NCBI RefSeq assembly: GCF_024611995.1
Contig: NZ_CP102509.1
Coordinates: 8,571,150 to 8,635,149, forward strand
Source: Streptomyces sp. NBC_00162
Lineage (GTDB): Bacteria; Actinomycetota; Actinomycetes; Streptomycetales; Streptomycetaceae
Length of the DNA stretch: 64,000 nt
Direction of reading: 5' to 3'
Part shown: positions 1-7,735 of the stretch, piece after piece
Position numbering within the stretch: position 1 is the stretch's first letter
Layout of the letters: each line of letters starts with the position of its first letter
The notes under the pieces: generated by a model
The model's input: only the letters and a program-made list of their open reading frames with translations
What the model was told of the DNA's origin: nothing
Database searches by the model: none
Position numbers and translations under genes: made by a program

Positions 1-228
1 GCGCCCTCGTGTGACGTGGGAGGCACCGCCACACGACCTGCGACCATGACGCTGACGAACTGAAACCGAAGCTCCAGGGGTTGCGGGCCCTCGTGCAACG
101 CCGCTGTCTGCCCTGAGGGTTTGGCCGGTGGCCTGCATCGTGTTGGGAGCGGGGAGACCTTACGCTCGCCAGCGGATCGGGCAGCATTACAGCTGCCCTT
201 TAGTGTCCGATGAGGTCTTCCCGCTTAG

Positions 229-1629
229 TACTGCAACGGCGTTTGGTGTGACTGGTGGCCAGGTTGGTCGTTGGTCTGGATATGGGTGGGGTACTTGGTG
301 ATGTGAGGGCGTGGGCGGCGGGTCTGGGTGAGGTGCATGAGCGGTTCGTGCACCGGTTTGCCCGGTCGGAGCCGCGTGAGTCGGCACTGGCGTATATGCG
401 GGGTCTGGTATCTCCGCTGGAGCGGAAGAACGGCTGGACACTCGCGGAAGAGGCTGGGCATGGGGGCCCGGACCGCATGCACCGGCTGCTGAACCGGTGC
501 GACTGGGACGCTGATGAAGTCCTCGACGACGTCCGCGACTACGTCTTCGAGCATCTCGGTGACCCCGAAGCGGTCCTGATCGTGGACGACACCGGCTTCC
601 TGAAGAAGGGCATCCGCTCGGCCGGCGTCCAGCGCCAATACTCGGGAACGGCGGGCCGCACGGAGAACTGCCAGGTCGGTGTCTTCCTCGCCTATGCCGG
701 CGAACGCGGTCGCACGCTGATCGACCGCCGCTTGTATCTGCCCACGTCGTGGACCGATGACCGGGAACGGTGCCGGGCCGCGGGCATCGAGGACACGGTC
801 GCCTTCGAGACGAAAGTGGTCATCGCCAAGGCGATGGTCCGCCGGGCGATCGCGGAGAAGATCCCGTTCCGCTGGGTGACCGCGGACGCTGCCTACGGCT
901 TCTCCAAGGGCTGGCGGACCGAGTTGGAGCGGGCTGATGTCTTCCACGTCATGGCCACCACCCGGCACGACACTGTCGTCTCCCGCTGGGCCATGGACCA
1001 CCCGGTCCACGACCTGTTCAACGGCCTTGCGAGGCAGAAGTGGAAGCGTCGTTCCTGCGGGATGGGCGCCCACGGCCCGCGGGTCTACGACTGGGCACGC
1101 GTGGAGGTCCGGCCCTGGCACCGCGAGGACCGCCGGCACTGGGTCATCGCCCGCCGAAGCGTGAGCCGGCCCGACCAGATCTCCTTCTACATCGCCTACT
1201 GCCCCGCCGAGACCACCCTCGACGAACTCATTCACGTTGCGGGCAGCCGGTGGGCGGTCGAGGAATGCTTCCAGACCGCGAAACAGGAATGCGGCCTGGA
1301 CGACTACCAGGTCCGCCGATATCCCGGCTGGCACCGCCACATCACCCTCGCCATGGCCGCCCACGTCTGCCTCACCGTCCTGAAGGCCCGCGAGGCCAAC
1401 ACAGGGAAAGCAGAAACGGATCCTCCCAGCTCATACCCCTCACCCTCCCCGAAATCCGACGCCTGATCACCCGCCTCACCCACCGCCGACCAGCACCCGT
1501 CGAACACGTCCTGCACTGGTCACACTGGCGCCGCAGACGACAGTTCCAGGCCCGCACCAGCCACTACAAACAACGCGGCCACACACCACCAGAGACTGCC
1601 AACCTGTCAGAGCAAAGACCGTTGCAGTA
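229..1629 (+). mobile_element. IS701-family insertion sequence, copy A
   Basis: A 1401-bp element with imperfect terminal inverted repeats: both ends start TACTGCAACGG and stay similar for about 24 bp. It is flanked by the 4-bp direct repeat TTAG (225-228 and 1630-1633), which fits the YTAR target duplication known for IS701. One transposase gene fills it. An apparently identical copy lies inverted at 7736-9136. The right TTAG overlaps the first base of the IS5-family element at 1633, so this IS landed exactly at the left end of that older element. Confidence 0.93.
255..1466 (+). CDS. IS701-family DDE transposase (copy A)
   Basis: A 403-residue cut-and-paste transposase that acts on the IS701 ends. 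The acidic triad is visible: LIVDDTGFLKKG (D111/D112), VTADAAYG (D211) and WAVEECFQTAK (E336/E337), in the spacing usual for the family, and the length is normal. The first codon is GTG at 255, just inside the left inverted repeat. An in-frame ATG lies 27 bp further in. The gene is intact and the encoded protein is identical to the copy at 7899-9110, so both insertions are recent or kept identical by gene conversion. Expression probably relies on signals inside the short left end. The last ~20 residues are Ser/Pro-rich and overlap the right-end region. Confidence 0.93.
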   Translation: MARLVVGLDMGGVLGDVRAWAAGLGEVHERFVHRFARSEPRESALAYMRGLVSPLERKNGWTLAEEAGHGGPDRMHRLLNRCDWDADEVLDDVRDYVFEHLGDPEAVLIVDDTGFLKKGIRSAGVQRQYSGTAGRTENCQVGVFLAYAGERGRTLIDRRLYLPTSWTDDRERCRAAGIEDTVAFETKVVIAKAMVRRAIAEKIPFRWVTADAAYGFSKGWRTELERADVFHVMATTRHDTVVSRWAMDHPVHDLFNGLARQKWKRRSCGMGAHGPRVYDWARVEVRPWHREDRRHWVIARRSVSRPDQISFYIAYCPAETTLDELIHVAGSRWAVEECFQTAKQECGLDDYQVRRYPGWHRHITLAMAAHVCLTVLKAREANTGKAETDPPSSYPSPSPKSDA

Positions 1630-1641
1630 TTAGACCGTGTC

Positions 1642-2112
1642 CTACATGGTGAGGTTGAGGAAGCGTTTGTAGCAGCAGATGGCTGCGGCCAGGCCGAGAA
1701 AGGCCAGGTAGTTGCCGGGGTTCCGCTCATAGCGGTGGTTGAGCCGGCGGTAGCCGGTAAGCCAGGACATCGTCCGCTCGATCACCCACCGGCGGCGACC
1801 CAATCGTTCGCTGGACTCGATGCCCTTGCGGGCGATGCGGACCCCGATCCGCTTGCCCCAGAGCCATCGCCGCAGGTGGGGGATGTCGTAGGCCTTGTCC
1901 GCGTGGAGTCGTGTCGGCTTGGAATCGGCTGCGTGGGATTCGTGTCCCATGTGGAAATGAGACAGCATCGGCTTCAGCCCGAGGCTGTCGTGGGTGTTCG
2001 CCGCGGAGAGTCCGACGCGTAGGGGCAGTCCATCCGCGTCCGACAGGACGTGCATCTTGGAACCTGACTTGCCCCGGTCCACGGGACTCGGACCTGTGAG
2101 TTCGCCCCCGAG
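1642..2112 (-). pseudogene. C-terminal half of IS5-family transposase
   Basis: This minus-strand fragment carries the second half of an IS5-family DDE transposase. It shows the substrate motif SPVDRGKSGSKMHV, then HADKAYD (second Asp) and RRWVIERTMSWL (the Y/R-rich C1 motif with the catalytic Glu). It lacks the N-terminal DNA-binding part, found about 2.8 kb away at 4939-5285. Its TAG stop lies inside the terminal repeat. An apparently identical fragment is at 58938-59408 in the other orientation. It cannot be active in this arrangement. Confidence 0.9.
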
Positions 2113-2126
2113 GCTGCTATATCAAG

Positions 2127-3212
2127 TCAAGCTGCTTGAGGGAGATCATCAGCGGTGATTCGCCGTGTGCGCTGGTCTCCGCGTTCGAGGAGCTTGAAGA
2201 GCTGTCGGCAGATGGCGCGCTTGAGGCAGCGTTGGGCGTCCCTCGCGGTCTTCCCCTCGCTGATTCGGCGGGCAACGTAGGCACGGGTGATCGGATCGAG
2301 ACGGATGCGGATCAAGGTGATCGTATGGAGGGCCCGGTTGAGCTGTCGGTCTCCGCTGCGGTTGATCCTGTGCCGGTTGGTCAGGCCTGACGAAGCGGGG
2401 ATTGGAGCGACGCCTGCGAAGGCCGCGAACGCTGCCTCTGACCGGAAGCGCCCGGCGTGCGACCAGCTGATCAAGATCTGAGCGGCACTGATGGGCCCGA
2501 TGCCCTGCAGCGCGAGCAGTTCGGGAGCGACGGTGCGAACGAGCGCGAGGAGTTCCAGCTCGAGTTCCTTCGCTTCAGAACGCAGGGCTTCGATCCGCTG
2601 ACCGGCACTTCGCAGTGCACGAACGGTCATACGGTGTTCGATGCTCTGGGTCGGCCGGTCCCGGAGCTTCGCGCAGTGAGCTACCTGGTCCTTGCTTTTC
2701 AAGCCTCGGAGTTCGACGCGGAGCTCGTCGGGCGCCGAGATGATCAGAGCCTTGAGCAGGTTGATCGCAGCCGTGCTGGCGAGGACGGCGCTCTGGCGGG
2801 TGGTGAGAAGGACGCGAAGCGCCTCGCGTTCACCGCGGCGTCGTGGGTGGATGAGGTGTTCGGTGGCCAGAGCCTCCCTGGCTGCGCGGACGGCGTCAAG
2901 CATGTCGGTCTTGCGTCCGCCCCGGATGACTGGACGCTTGGGCCGGCACACCTCGACGACGCTTTCGCCAGCCGCGTCCAGGAAGGCGGCAAGTCCGGCG
3001 CCGTATGAGCCTGTCCCTTCCAGAGCCCAGCAGCGGCGGCCGGGAACGTGCTGGTGGGCGAAGTCCAGCAGCAGCTGGTAACCCCGGGCGTTGGCCGGCG
3101 AATCGGTGCTGGCCAGGACGGCGCCGATGGGGCTGACGGCCGCGGCGGCAAGAGTGTCTCGGTGAGTATCGACGCCGATGACGCCGTCGACGTGTTCTGC
3201 GAGCATGGTCAC
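2127..3212 (-). CDS. IS110-family transposase (element a, copy 1)
   Basis: A 361-residue serine-type/RuvC-like transposase of the IS110 family. The N-terminal DEDD domain shows GVDTHRD, ALEGTGSYG and GGRKTDMLDA. The C-terminal Transposase_20 domain shows LLALQGIGPISAAQIL followed by FAGVAPIPASSG, the region of the nucleophilic Ser. I prefer the GTG at 3212 because AGGAG lies about 8 bp upstream; an ATG follows two codons later. The protein is identical to the copy at 57838-58923. In IS110 elements recombination is guided by a bridge RNA encoded in the non-coding end, here probably 3213-3507. Confidence 0.92.
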   Translation of the reverse strand: MTMLAEHVDGVIGVDTHRDTLAAAAVSPIGAVLASTDSPANARGYQLLLDFAHQHVPGRRCWALEGTGSYGAGLAAFLDAAGESVVEVCRPKRPVIRGGRKTDMLDAVRAAREALATEHLIHPRRRGEREALRVLLTTRQSAVLASTAAINLLKALIISAPDELRVELRGLKSKDQVAHCAKLRDRPTQSIEHRMTVRALRSAGQRIEALRSEAKELELELLALVRTVAPELLALQGIGPISAAQILISWSHAGRFRSEAAFAAFAGVAPIPASSGLTNRHRINRSGDRQLNRALHTITLIRIRLDPITRAYVARRISEGKTARDAQRCLKRAICRQLFKLLERGDQRTRRITADDLPQAA

Positions 3213-3507
3213 GCGGTTGTTCTCCTTCGAGGGCTGGACGACCGTGGTCGACGCCGGCCTGGGTGGAGTCACCGCGTGGCAGAACTGTGATGAGTCACGT
3301 CGAGATGGCGGACAAGCTGCTGATCAGGCCAACGGGGTGGGCCAGGCCGACGTCGACGTCCGGCAGACATCTCGGGGGCACGGCAAGCTCTGACGAGCCG
3401 CCAGTTACCGTTCTGGGTCATGCCGGAACGCCAACGCCAGCCTGGCAGCAACCCAACCCGGGCCGCAGGTCGACTATCACAGTTACCTTCTTCGTGGCCC
3501 CGCAATG
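3213..3507 (-). ncRNA. Candidate bridge-RNA region of IS110 element a
   Basis: About 295 bp of non-coding DNA lie 5' of the transposase and inside the element. In the IS110 group this is the position of the bridge RNA whose loops pair with donor and target DNA. The same sequence occurs at 57543-57837. I did not fold it or identify the target-binding loops, so the call rests on position and family knowledge only. Confidence 0.35.
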
Positions 3508-3718
3508 GGGTTCCCGGTCTCCGGGTCCGGTATGACTTGAGCCCCTTGTCGATCATGGTCGAAAAAGTGGTGTCACCGGGCCGGGAGGCATTGGCAGACC
3601 GCTGATCAGGGGCATGACCGCTCACCTTGCTCGTCGAGGTGAAGCAGGCCTTCGTAACGTGGATGCCGGCACGCTGATGCCGCAGCGGAGGCTGGGAAGG
3701 GTCTGCTGGGGAGGGGTT
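3508..3718 (+). ncRNA. Candidate bridge-RNA region of IS110 element b
   Basis: The ~210-bp 5' non-coding end of element b. The homologous stretch of the relative (57341-57542, other strand) is conserved in blocks such as GGCATTGGC and CGTAACGTGGATGCCGGC, with differences between them. Conserved blocks separated by variable loops are expected for IS110 bridge RNAs. No folding was run. Confidence 0.35.
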
Positions 3719-4921
3719 ATGCACCACGAGGGCGAGATCGATGTCTACCTCGGCCTGGACGTCGGCAAGGGTGAGCATCACGGCACGGCCATCACCCCGG
3801 CGGGCAAGAGAGTGTTCGACAAACCGCTGCCGAACAGTGAACCGCGGTTGCGGGAGCTGTTTACGAAACTGCAGGCCAGGCACGGAACCGTGCTGGTCGT
3901 AGTGGACCAGCCGGCCTCGATCGGGGCTCTGCCGCTGGCCGTTGCCCGCGACGCGGGCTGCCGCGTGGCCTACCTTCCAGGGCTGACGATGCGGCGGATC
4001 GCCGATCTGTATCCAGGTGAGTCGAAGACCGACGCTCGTGACGCGGCGATCATCGCGGATGCCGCCCGGACGATGCCGCACACCCTGCGCGACCTGGCTC
4101 CGGATGACGAAACGGTCGCCGAGCTGAACATGATCATTGGTTTCGACGACGACCTCGCCGGCGAGGTGACCCGGGTCAAGAACCGCATGCGCGGCCTCCT
4201 CACCCAGATCCATCCCTCGCTCGAGCGGGTCCTGGGCCCTCGTCTGGATCATCCGGCGGTCCTGATCCTGCTGGAACGTTACGGATCGCCCTCTCAGTTG
4301 AGGAAGGCCGGCAGGCGGCGCCTGACAACGATGCTGCGGCCCAAAGCACCGCGCATGGCCGAACGTCTCGTTGAGGACATCTTCACCGCACTGGACGAGC
4401 AGACCGTCATCGTTCCCGGCACCGAGGCCGCATCCTTGATCATTCCCAGCCTCGCCGGCTCGCTGGCCGCAGTACTCGACCAGCGCAAGCTCCTGGCCAG
4501 CAGGATCGAGGAACTGCTGGAGGCCCACCCTCTTTCCCAGGTCCTGATCTCGATGCCCGGCATCGGGGTCAGGACCGCGGCCCGCATCCTCGTCGACGTC
4601 GGTGACGGCAGCGGCTTCTCCACCGCCGGGCACCTGGCCGCCTACGCAGGCCTCGCGCCCGCCACCCGCAGATCCGGCTCGTCCATCCGCAGTGAACACC
4701 CGTCCAGGCGAGGCAACCGGCAGCTCAAGCGCGCCTTCTACCTCGCCGCATTCGCCTCCCTCTCACAGCCGGACTCACGCGCCTACTACGACAGGAAACG
4801 ACGAGAGGGAAAACACCACGTCGCAGCCCTCGTCTGCCTCGCCCGCCGCCGCATCGACGTCCTCTTCGCCATGCTCCGTGACGGCACCTTCTACCAGCCA
4901 CCCACCACAGTCACGGCTTGA
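3719..4921 (+). CDS. IS110-family transposase (element b)
   Basis: A 400-residue IS110-family transposase. The N-terminal DEDD domain shows YLGLDVGKGEHH, VVVDQPASIG and ESKTDARDA. The C-terminal domain shows VLISMPGIGVRTAARIL and AYAGLAPATRRSGSS. The start is ATG 3719, preceded by GGGGAGGGG. The protein is a close homologue of the one at 56138-57340 and clearly different from the 361-residue protein of element a, so two distinct IS110 lineages sit side by side. The last codons overlap the element's right end. The gene looks intact. Confidence 0.92.
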   Translation: MHHEGEIDVYLGLDVGKGEHHGTAITPAGKRVFDKPLPNSEPRLRELFTKLQARHGTVLVVVDQPASIGALPLAVARDAGCRVAYLPGLTMRRIADLYPGESKTDARDAAIIADAARTMPHTLRDLAPDDETVAELNMIIGFDDDLAGEVTRVKNRMRGLLTQIHPSLERVLGPRLDHPAVLILLERYGSPSQLRKAGRRRLTTMLRPKAPRMAERLVEDIFTALDEQTVIVPGTEAASLIIPSLAGSLAAVLDQRKLLASRIEELLEAHPLSQVLISMPGIGVRTAARILVDVGDGSGFSTAGHLAAYAGLAPATRRSGSSIRSEHPSRRGNRQLKRAFYLAAFASLSQPDSRAYYDRKRREGKHHVAALVCLARRRIDVLFAMLRDGTFYQPPTTVTA

Positions 4922-4938
4922 CGAAAACCATAGGGGCA

Positions 4939-5285
4939 CTTTTAGCGCGGACGTGTGCGGAGTCGAGTACCGAACGGGAGAGGTCGACCAGGCCCTGTTC
5001 GTCCAGGAGCTGGAGGACCTTCTGGTGAAGCCGGCCCCAGACCCCGGCCCGCGACCAGATGACAAACCGGCGGTGCACAGTCGACTTCGACGCCCCGAAG
5101 CACGGAGGCAGGGCCCGCCAGGCGCACCCGCTGACCAGCACGTAGATGATGGCGGCGAAGACCGCCTCATCATCGATGTTCGCGATCCCGCCACCTTGCG
5201 GCCGGACCCGTGCCGGCGGCAACAACGGCCGCACTATCTCCCACAGTCCATCCGGAACGATCCATCCCCACCGTCCACTCCCCAT
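4939..5285 (-). pseudogene. N-terminal part of IS5-family transposase
   Basis: This minus-strand fragment starts at an ATG at 5285 (MGSGRWGWIVPDGLWEIV) and contains the helix-turn-helix region typical of IS5 transposases (SGCAWRALPPCFGASKSTVHRRF) and the first catalytic Asp context (SVLDSAHVRAK). It then runs into the IS110 insertion. It is the missing half of 1642-2112. No matching N-terminal fragment is present at the second copy (58938-59408). Confidence 0.88.
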
Positions 5286-5455
5286 GCCCACCACAACGGT
5301 CAACGAGCCATGTAGGACACGGTCTTAGTGGTCGGCTCTGGAAGTACTTCGGGGGTTGACGTGGTGGTGCGGCTGGGCCGTTTCGTTCGGATTAATTTTG
5401 GCAGCGGATCTATACTCCCTCTGCTCAGTCCGCAGGGGGAGGCACAGGGGGACGC

Positions 5456-7069
5456 ATGGCGGAATCTGTGGGGAATTTGCTGGAGCCGAGCGTCCTAGCC
5501 GTGGCTGGGCCGGTGCTGGGGGCGCGGTTGGCGTCACTGCCACTGCTGTTGCGCGTTCAGGAACGCGTGCGTCAGCGGGGGTCAGCTGCCCGGGACGGGA
5601 CCGCGCCGCCGCAGGGGATGCCCGCGGCGCTCATCGGGGAGCTGGCGGTAGGACTCGTGGGCGCTGCCGCCCTGGTGTGGTTACTGATGGCTTCCCGTCT
5701 CATCCCCGGCTTCGGCCTCAGAGTGGCGCCGATTGGGTCCTTGATCATCGTGCTGGACGGCCCGGACGGCCCGGACGGGCGCGCCCAGGCCGACGGGATC
5801 TTGTTCCTCGCCGAGGTGTTCGCGACGCTGGTGGCCTGGCTGCTGCTGTGGCTCCGCACGCAGCGCAACCTAATGGCCTCCGGAGGGCCTGCGGGGGCTT
5901 GGACCACCCTGTCGGACCGCCGTCGGCTGGCCGCCCTGTTCGCCCTCCGTGCCGTGCTCGGCCTGTTTGCACCTGCCGGTCTGCTCCTGGCGGCCCTACT
6001 GTTCCAGGCCGTCGCCTTCGTGACGAGCCGCAGGGTCCGGTCCGGCGCCAGTTCCGCTGCACGACCACTGCCGCCCGCGACCCAGCCCGCGCAGCTGGCC
6101 CCGTATGTGCCGACGCAGGCAGATCGGGGGGCCAGTGCCGGTGCAGCGCCGCAGGTCGCGTACCAGGAGCTTCGGCCGCACGAGCCGCGGACGATCGGCG
6201 GGTACCACCTGCTCGGGCGCATAGGAGCCGGCGGGATGGGGACGGTGTACCTCGCCCGGAGGGAGGGGGCAGCAACGCAGGTGGCGCTGAAGACCATAAA
6301 TCCCGAACTGCTGGACCATAACGAGCTGTTGCGCCGTTTCGAGCGCGAGGCGGAGGTGCTGGCCATGGTGTCCGGTGCCTACACCGCCCGGGTGCTCGAC
6401 TCCGGAGTGGACGCCGGACGCCCCTACCTGGTCATGGAGTTGCTGGACGGGCGGCCCCTCGACGTCCATCTGCGGGAGCAGGGGCCGATCCGTTCCCCCG
6501 AGGCGCTGCGGGCCCTGGCGCTGGCACTGGCCGTGGCCCTCTCCGGGGTGCATCGGCTCGGCCTGGTCCACAGGGACCTCAAGCCGGCCAACATCATGCT
6601 GACCACCGCCGGGCCGCGTCTGCTCGATTTCGGCATCGCGTCGATCGTGGACGGCACCAGGCTCACCCGCACCGGCGGTGGACCGGGGACCCTGACGTAC
6701 ATGGCGCCGGAGCAGTTCGGCGACGAGCGCGTCAGCACGGCCGCCGACATCTGGGCGTGGGCGTGCTGTGTGGTGTGCGCGGCGCACGGCACCAGCCCGT
6801 TCACGGCGACCAGTGCGGGAGCTGTGATCCGTCGGATCGTCGACACCGGACCCGAACCGGCCGCGCTGGCGGCGGTACAGGCACTCGACCCAGCTCTCGC
6901 GGCCGCCGTCGCCCGCGCGCTGACCGTCGACCCAACGGGCCGCCCGACGGACGGTACGGCGTTGATAGAGCTACTGACGGCCCACCAGGGCCCGAACCAC
7001 ACCCCGACGGAGACGGCGGCAGCTCTCCGCGACCAGATCACCCAGGGCTGGCGCACGCTGGCGCTCTGA
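5456..7069 (+). CDS. Membrane-linked Ser/Thr protein kinase
   Basis: A 537-residue protein that phosphorylates Ser/Thr on unknown targets. Unusually the hydrophobic part comes first: likely membrane segments around residues 58-78, 90-100, 119-134 and 158-190. A Pro/Ala-rich linker follows, then a Hanks-type kinase domain (about 248-515). Visible motifs are the Gly loop GRIGAGGMGTVY, the ATP-binding Lys in VALKT (279), HRDLKPAN with catalytic Asp 374, DFG (391-393) and the activation-segment end YMAPEQF. All key residues are present, so it should be active. Most Streptomyces kinases have the kinase domain at the N-terminus, so this order is uncommon. The start is ATG 5456 after a G-rich stretch. 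A TATACT box at 5411-5416 could be a -10. No close operon partner follows. Confidence 0.9.
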   Translation: MAESVGNLLEPSVLAVAGPVLGARLASLPLLLRVQERVRQRGSAARDGTAPPQGMPAALIGELAVGLVGAAALVWLLMASRLIPGFGLRVAPIGSLIIVLDGPDGPDGRAQADGILFLAEVFATLVAWLLLWLRTQRNLMASGGPAGAWTTLSDRRRLAALFALRAVLGLFAPAGLLLAALLFQAVAFVTSRRVRSGASSAARPLPPATQPAQLAPYVPTQADRGASAGAAPQVAYQELRPHEPRTIGGYHLLGRIGAGGMGTVYLARREGAATQVALKTINPELLDHNELLRRFEREAEVLAMVSGAYTARVLDSGVDAGRPYLVMELLDGRPLDVHLREQGPIRSPEALRALALALAVALSGVHRLGLVHRDLKPANIMLTTAGPRLLDFGIASIVDGTRLTRTGGGPGTLTYMAPEQFGDERVSTAADIWAWACCVVCAAHGTSPFTATSAGAVIRRIVDTGPEPAALAAVQALDPALAAAVARALTVDPTGRPTDGTALIELLTAHQGPNHTPTETAAALRDQITQGWRTLAL

Positions 7070-7381
7070 ACGAGGAGGTAGCGTGCGCTCAGGCCGCCCG
7101 AGTGCGGAACACCTACGTCGGATGGTGTGGGTGTTCGTGGCAATGGTTCCCACTGTATGTAGGTGCTGACCAGCCGTCTCGCAAAGTGAAGTGCCGCTCC
7201 CGGCAAGCTCTGGTCTGGAAGCTCCGCCACCGGTCCGTGCCGCCCACGCTGATCGTCGGCGCCTCGGTGAGGCACGGGCTCCCGGCAAAGTAGCTGGTCA
7301 AGCAGCACCTGGTGGACGCCAGGGTGAAGGCCATCGCGTCCGGAAGACTAGGCTGCGGCCTGCCGTGATCCTTCTCTCCCG
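7070..7381 (+). other. Non-coding gap
   Basis: About 310 bp between the kinase and the next small gene. I see no convincing coding frame, no clear terminator and no repeat here. Short open stretches lack a ribosome binding site and do not resemble known families. Confidence 0.5.
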
Positions 7382-7735
7382 ATGGAAAACCAGACTCAGA
7401 TCCAGTCCGTCCGAGCCCTGGTGTTGATCGCTCTCAACAAGCCGGCCCACCGTCAGCAGGCGCTCACAGCTCTCGAAGACTTCACCTCGAGCAACCCCGG
7501 TGCCCGCTCGGACGCGGTGGTGTCGGCGCGCACCGCGCTCTGCGGCTTCGACCCGAAGCGTGCCGCCCGCGCCCTCAGGGCTCTCGAAGGCTCGGCAGTC
7601 GCATTCCTGACCACCTCGGTTGTGGTCGGCTCCTTCTTCGGCGGCAGCGGCGTGACACGGATCCTGATCACCGTGGCCGTCTGGGTCGTACTGCTGACCG
7701 CGGCGGCGGCCTTCCGTCACCTGTGGCAGCCCTAG
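7382..7735 (+). CDS. Small membrane protein, unknown function
   Basis: A 117-residue protein not recognised as a named family. Residues 1-60 are helical and polar, with Leu/Ala-rich stretches. Two hydrophobic segments follow (about 72-88 and 92-108), suggesting a membrane anchor. The start is ATG 7382, but no strong ribosome binding site is visible. The TAG stop (7733-7735) lies within the CTAG target duplication of the IS701 copy that follows, so that IS inserted precisely at the stop codon without altering the protein. Its promoter is not evident. Confidence 0.5.
   Translation: MENQTQIQSVRALVLIALNKPAHRQQALTALEDFTSSNPGARSDAVVSARTALCGFDPKRAARALRALEGSAVAFLTTSVVVGSFFGGSGVTRILITVAVWVVLLTAAAAFRHLWQP

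Larger units (their letters stand above)
2119..3507 (-). mobile_element. IS110-family element a, copy 1 (limits approximate)
   Basis: One long transposase gene on the minus strand has a very short 3' flank and about 295 bp of non-coding DNA 5' of the gene. There are no obvious terminal inverted repeats, as usual for IS110. The left limit is taken where the interrupted IS5 frame resumes. The right limit (3507) is the last base before this block diverges from its inverted duplicate at 57543-59417. It sits head-to-head with the IS110 element at 3508-4938. The exact ends and the 2-bp core cannot be fixed by eye. Confidence 0.7.
3508..4938 (+). mobile_element. IS110-family element b
   Basis: A second IS110-family element on the plus strand, divergent from element a. 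It has about 210 bp of non-coding DNA before the gene and fewer than 20 bp after the stop, ending near ACCATAGGGGCAC (about 4930). A clearly homologous but divergent relative lies inverted at 56112-57542 and shares the same end sequence with one change. It is inserted in the IS5-family transposase frame. Confidence 0.72.
1633..5324 (-). mobile_element. IS5-family element, interrupted by two IS110-family elements
   Basis: The ends are a matching inverted repeat (GACCGTGTCCTACATGG at 1633; complementary CATGTAGGACACGGTC ending 5324) flanked by TTA (1630-1632 and 5325-5327). The transposase reads on the minus strand and is split: N-terminal part at 4939-5285, C-terminal part at 1642-2112. Joining them restores a continuous frame across ...HVRAK / GGELTGPSPVDRGK. 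The intervening ~2.8 kb are two IS110-family elements in head-to-head orientation. Confidence 0.88.

Noticed and set aside
225..1364. Long minus-strand frame over the IS701 transposase
   Set aside because: It is the antisense shadow of the DDE transposase. It repeats in the inverted copy and has no start signal or family motif.
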